Assembly: GCA_007136565.1 (NCBI GenBank) | Contig: SLGS01000201.1 | Location: forward strand, 1-7,917 | DNA length: 7,917 nucleotides | Source of the DNA: Clostridia bacterium | GTDB taxonomy: Bacteria; Bacillota; Sulfobacillia; SLMV01 | Direction of reading: 5' to 3' | Part shown: piece after piece, positions 6,857 to 7,917 of the stretch | Numbering within the stretch: the stretch's first letter is position 1 | Layout: each line of letters starts with the position of its first letter | Made by a program: the position numbers and the translations under genes | The notes under the pieces: generated by a model | What the model was told of the DNA's origin: nothing | Seen by the model: the letters and a program-made list of their open reading frames with translations, nothing else | Database searches by the model: none

Positions 6857-7917
6857 AGATAAGTTATGCCCACATGGGCACCTCCGTCATCGCCGTGAAC
6901 TCCCTGGCCAGGTCACTGGGATACGAAGTCGTCGCGCCGACTCCCCCCACGGAGAGCACCCTGAGCCTCGGCGTGCGACACAGTCCGGAGTTCGCCTGTA
7001 TCCCCTTCAAGATCGTACTGGGAACCTACCTGGAATCCCTGGAGAGGGGGGCGGACCTGCTGCTTAGCGGAGGGGGCAAGGGACCGTGTCGGGCGGGTTA
7101 TTACGGAGAGCTTCACACGCGGATACTTGCCGATCTCGGTTACGACCACGAGATGATATTCTTTTGGCCTCCCCTGAGAGCCCCGATGGATTTCCTCGGG
7201 AAGATGAGACAGCTCAAAGGAGGGGCTTCCTGGCCGAAGGTATACCGGGCGGTCAGGCTAGCCTGGCAAAAACTCCTGGCTCTCGACGATGTCGAGATGA
7301 AGTCCCACGAGATTCGTCCCCTGGAGACCGTTCCCGGCGACACCACCCGGGCTTACAAGCGCGCCCTGTCTCTGATCGATGCGGCGGAAAGCGTATCGGA
7401 AACGCAGGAAGCCGCCGGGGAAGGACTCGGCCTCCTCGAGGATGTATCGACGGTCGAAGCCGATCCCGAGGATATGCTGAAGATCGGGATCATCGGGGAA
7501 ATATACGTTCAATTGGAACCCTTCGCAAACTTCGGAGTCGAGGAGAAGCTGGGGCGCCTCGGTGCCTGGGTACAAAGGAGTATCTTCGTGACCGATTTCG
7601 CCAGGACGGACATCCTCAAGAGGGGTGACGAGGGAGTGGCGCGCATCGCCTCGCCCTACCTTTCGGAAAACGTCGGAGGCCACGGGCAAAGCAGCGTGGG
7701 GGAGATCATACAATATGCCCGCAGGGGGTTCGACGGAGTAATCCAACTGGCTCCCTTCTCCTGCATCCCCGAGATAGTGGCCAAGAGTATAGTTCCCAAA
7801 CTCAGCAGGGAATACGGGATTCCCGTGATGACTCTATTCATCGATGAGCAAACCGGGGAGGGCGGAGTGCAAACGCGCCTAGAGGCCTTCGTGGACCTAC
7901 TGGCGGCCCGGCGCCGA
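6853..7917 (+). CDS. HgdB-like CoA-dehydratase/activase-related protein, COG3581 type (open at window end)
   Basis: The frame opens at ATG 6853, which overlaps the stop of the preceding gene, and shows no stop through base 7917, giving 355 codons. A GAGGAG ribosome binding site (6838-6843) lies 9 bases upstream. Features are EFACIPFK with C49, GGGKGPCRAGYYGEL with C79, a charged Glu/Ala-rich linker around 176-207, a second domain starting LKIGIIGEIYVQ (209-220), PFSCIPEI with C304, and GGVQTRLEAFVDLL (337-350). The cysteine order and ending match the preceding protein, so the two are paralogous subunits, each likely binding an Fe-S cluster. The family relates to the 2-hydroxyglutaryl-CoA dehydratase/benzoyl-CoA reductase group. 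The TRxEAFVD motif is normally close to the C terminus, so probably little of the protein is missing. The substrate is unknown. Confidence 0.88.
   Translation, partial: MKISYAHMGTSVIAVNSLARSLGYEVVAPTPPTESTLSLGVRHSPEFACIPFKIVLGTYLESLERGADLLLSGGGKGPCRAGYYGELHTRILADLGYDHEMIFFWPPLRAPMDFLGKMRQLKGGASWPKVYRAVRLAWQKLLALDDVEMKSHEIRPLETVPGDTTRAYKRALSLIDAAESVSETQEAAGEGLGLLEDVSTVEADPEDMLKIGIIGEIYVQLEPFANFGVEEKLGRLGAWVQRSIFVTDFARTDILKRGDEGVARIASPYLSENVGGHGQSSVGEIIQYARRGFDGVIQLAPFSCIPEIVAKSIVPKLSREYGIPVMTLFIDEQTGEGGVQTRLEAFVDLLAARRR

Noticed and set aside
7086..7628. 180-codon open frame inside the last gene, and the antisense frame at 7258-7746
   Set aside because: The true frame from 6853 continues without a stop through the window end and carries the conserved cysteine and TRLEAFVD motifs. 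The others are shadows, rich in Arg and Gly.

Overview
The window is a GC-rich (roughly 60% by eye) bacterial segment that reads as anaerobic metabolism plus a few envelope and housekeeping genes. An NADH-type flavin subunit next to an [FeFe] hydrogenase, and a pair of HgdB-like/DUF2229 iron-sulfur proteins, are typical of strict anaerobes such as deep-branching Actinomycetota or Firmicutes. The two lipoproteins only show a bacterial Sec/Lgt export route. The sequence alone does not fix the taxon.

Region 1 (1-2635, + strand) is the end of a multimeric hydrogenase operon: the 3' part of a HydB/NuoF-like FMN and NAD(P)-binding subunit, overlapping by 4 bases (ATGA) the complete catalytic subunit HydA. 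HydA carries an N-terminal [2Fe-2S], a His-Cys [4Fe-4S], two ferredoxin-type [4Fe-4S] and the H-cluster domain. The NuoE-like HydC partner is expected upstream, outside the window. Two details stand out. The L1 H-cluster motif reads TSCSPGW rather than TSCCPxW. The HydB subunit ends right after its [4Fe-4S] motif, without the C-terminal ferredoxin domain of the classical bifurcating enzymes.

Region 2 (2636-4978) begins with a perfect 17-bp hairpin that separates hydA from two leftward genes: a VanY/LdcB-like D,D-carboxypeptidase lipoprotein and a cytoplasmic metal-dependent amidohydrolase of the imidazolonepropionase/Xaa-Pro dipeptidase-like group. A second GC-rich hairpin lies between these two, so they are probably separate transcription units.

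Region 3 (4979-7917, + strand) starts with a divergent intergenic region and a small unrecognised lipoprotein. A further 270-base gap is followed by a tight two-gene operon (ATGA overlap) encoding two HgdB-like proteins of the acyl-CoA dehydratase activase-related families (DUF2229/COG3580 type and COG3581 type). The two proteins are visibly paralogous, each with three matching cysteines. The second stays open to the last base of the window. They are likely two subunits of an iron-sulfur reductase or activase system whose ATPase partner would lie downstream. Its substrate is unknown, and it is the least understood system here.

Two genes (the carboxypeptidase and the first HgdB-like gene) appear to start at TTG codons with well-placed Shine-Dalgarno sequences. 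No RNA genes, mobile elements, CRISPR arrays or long repeats were seen.
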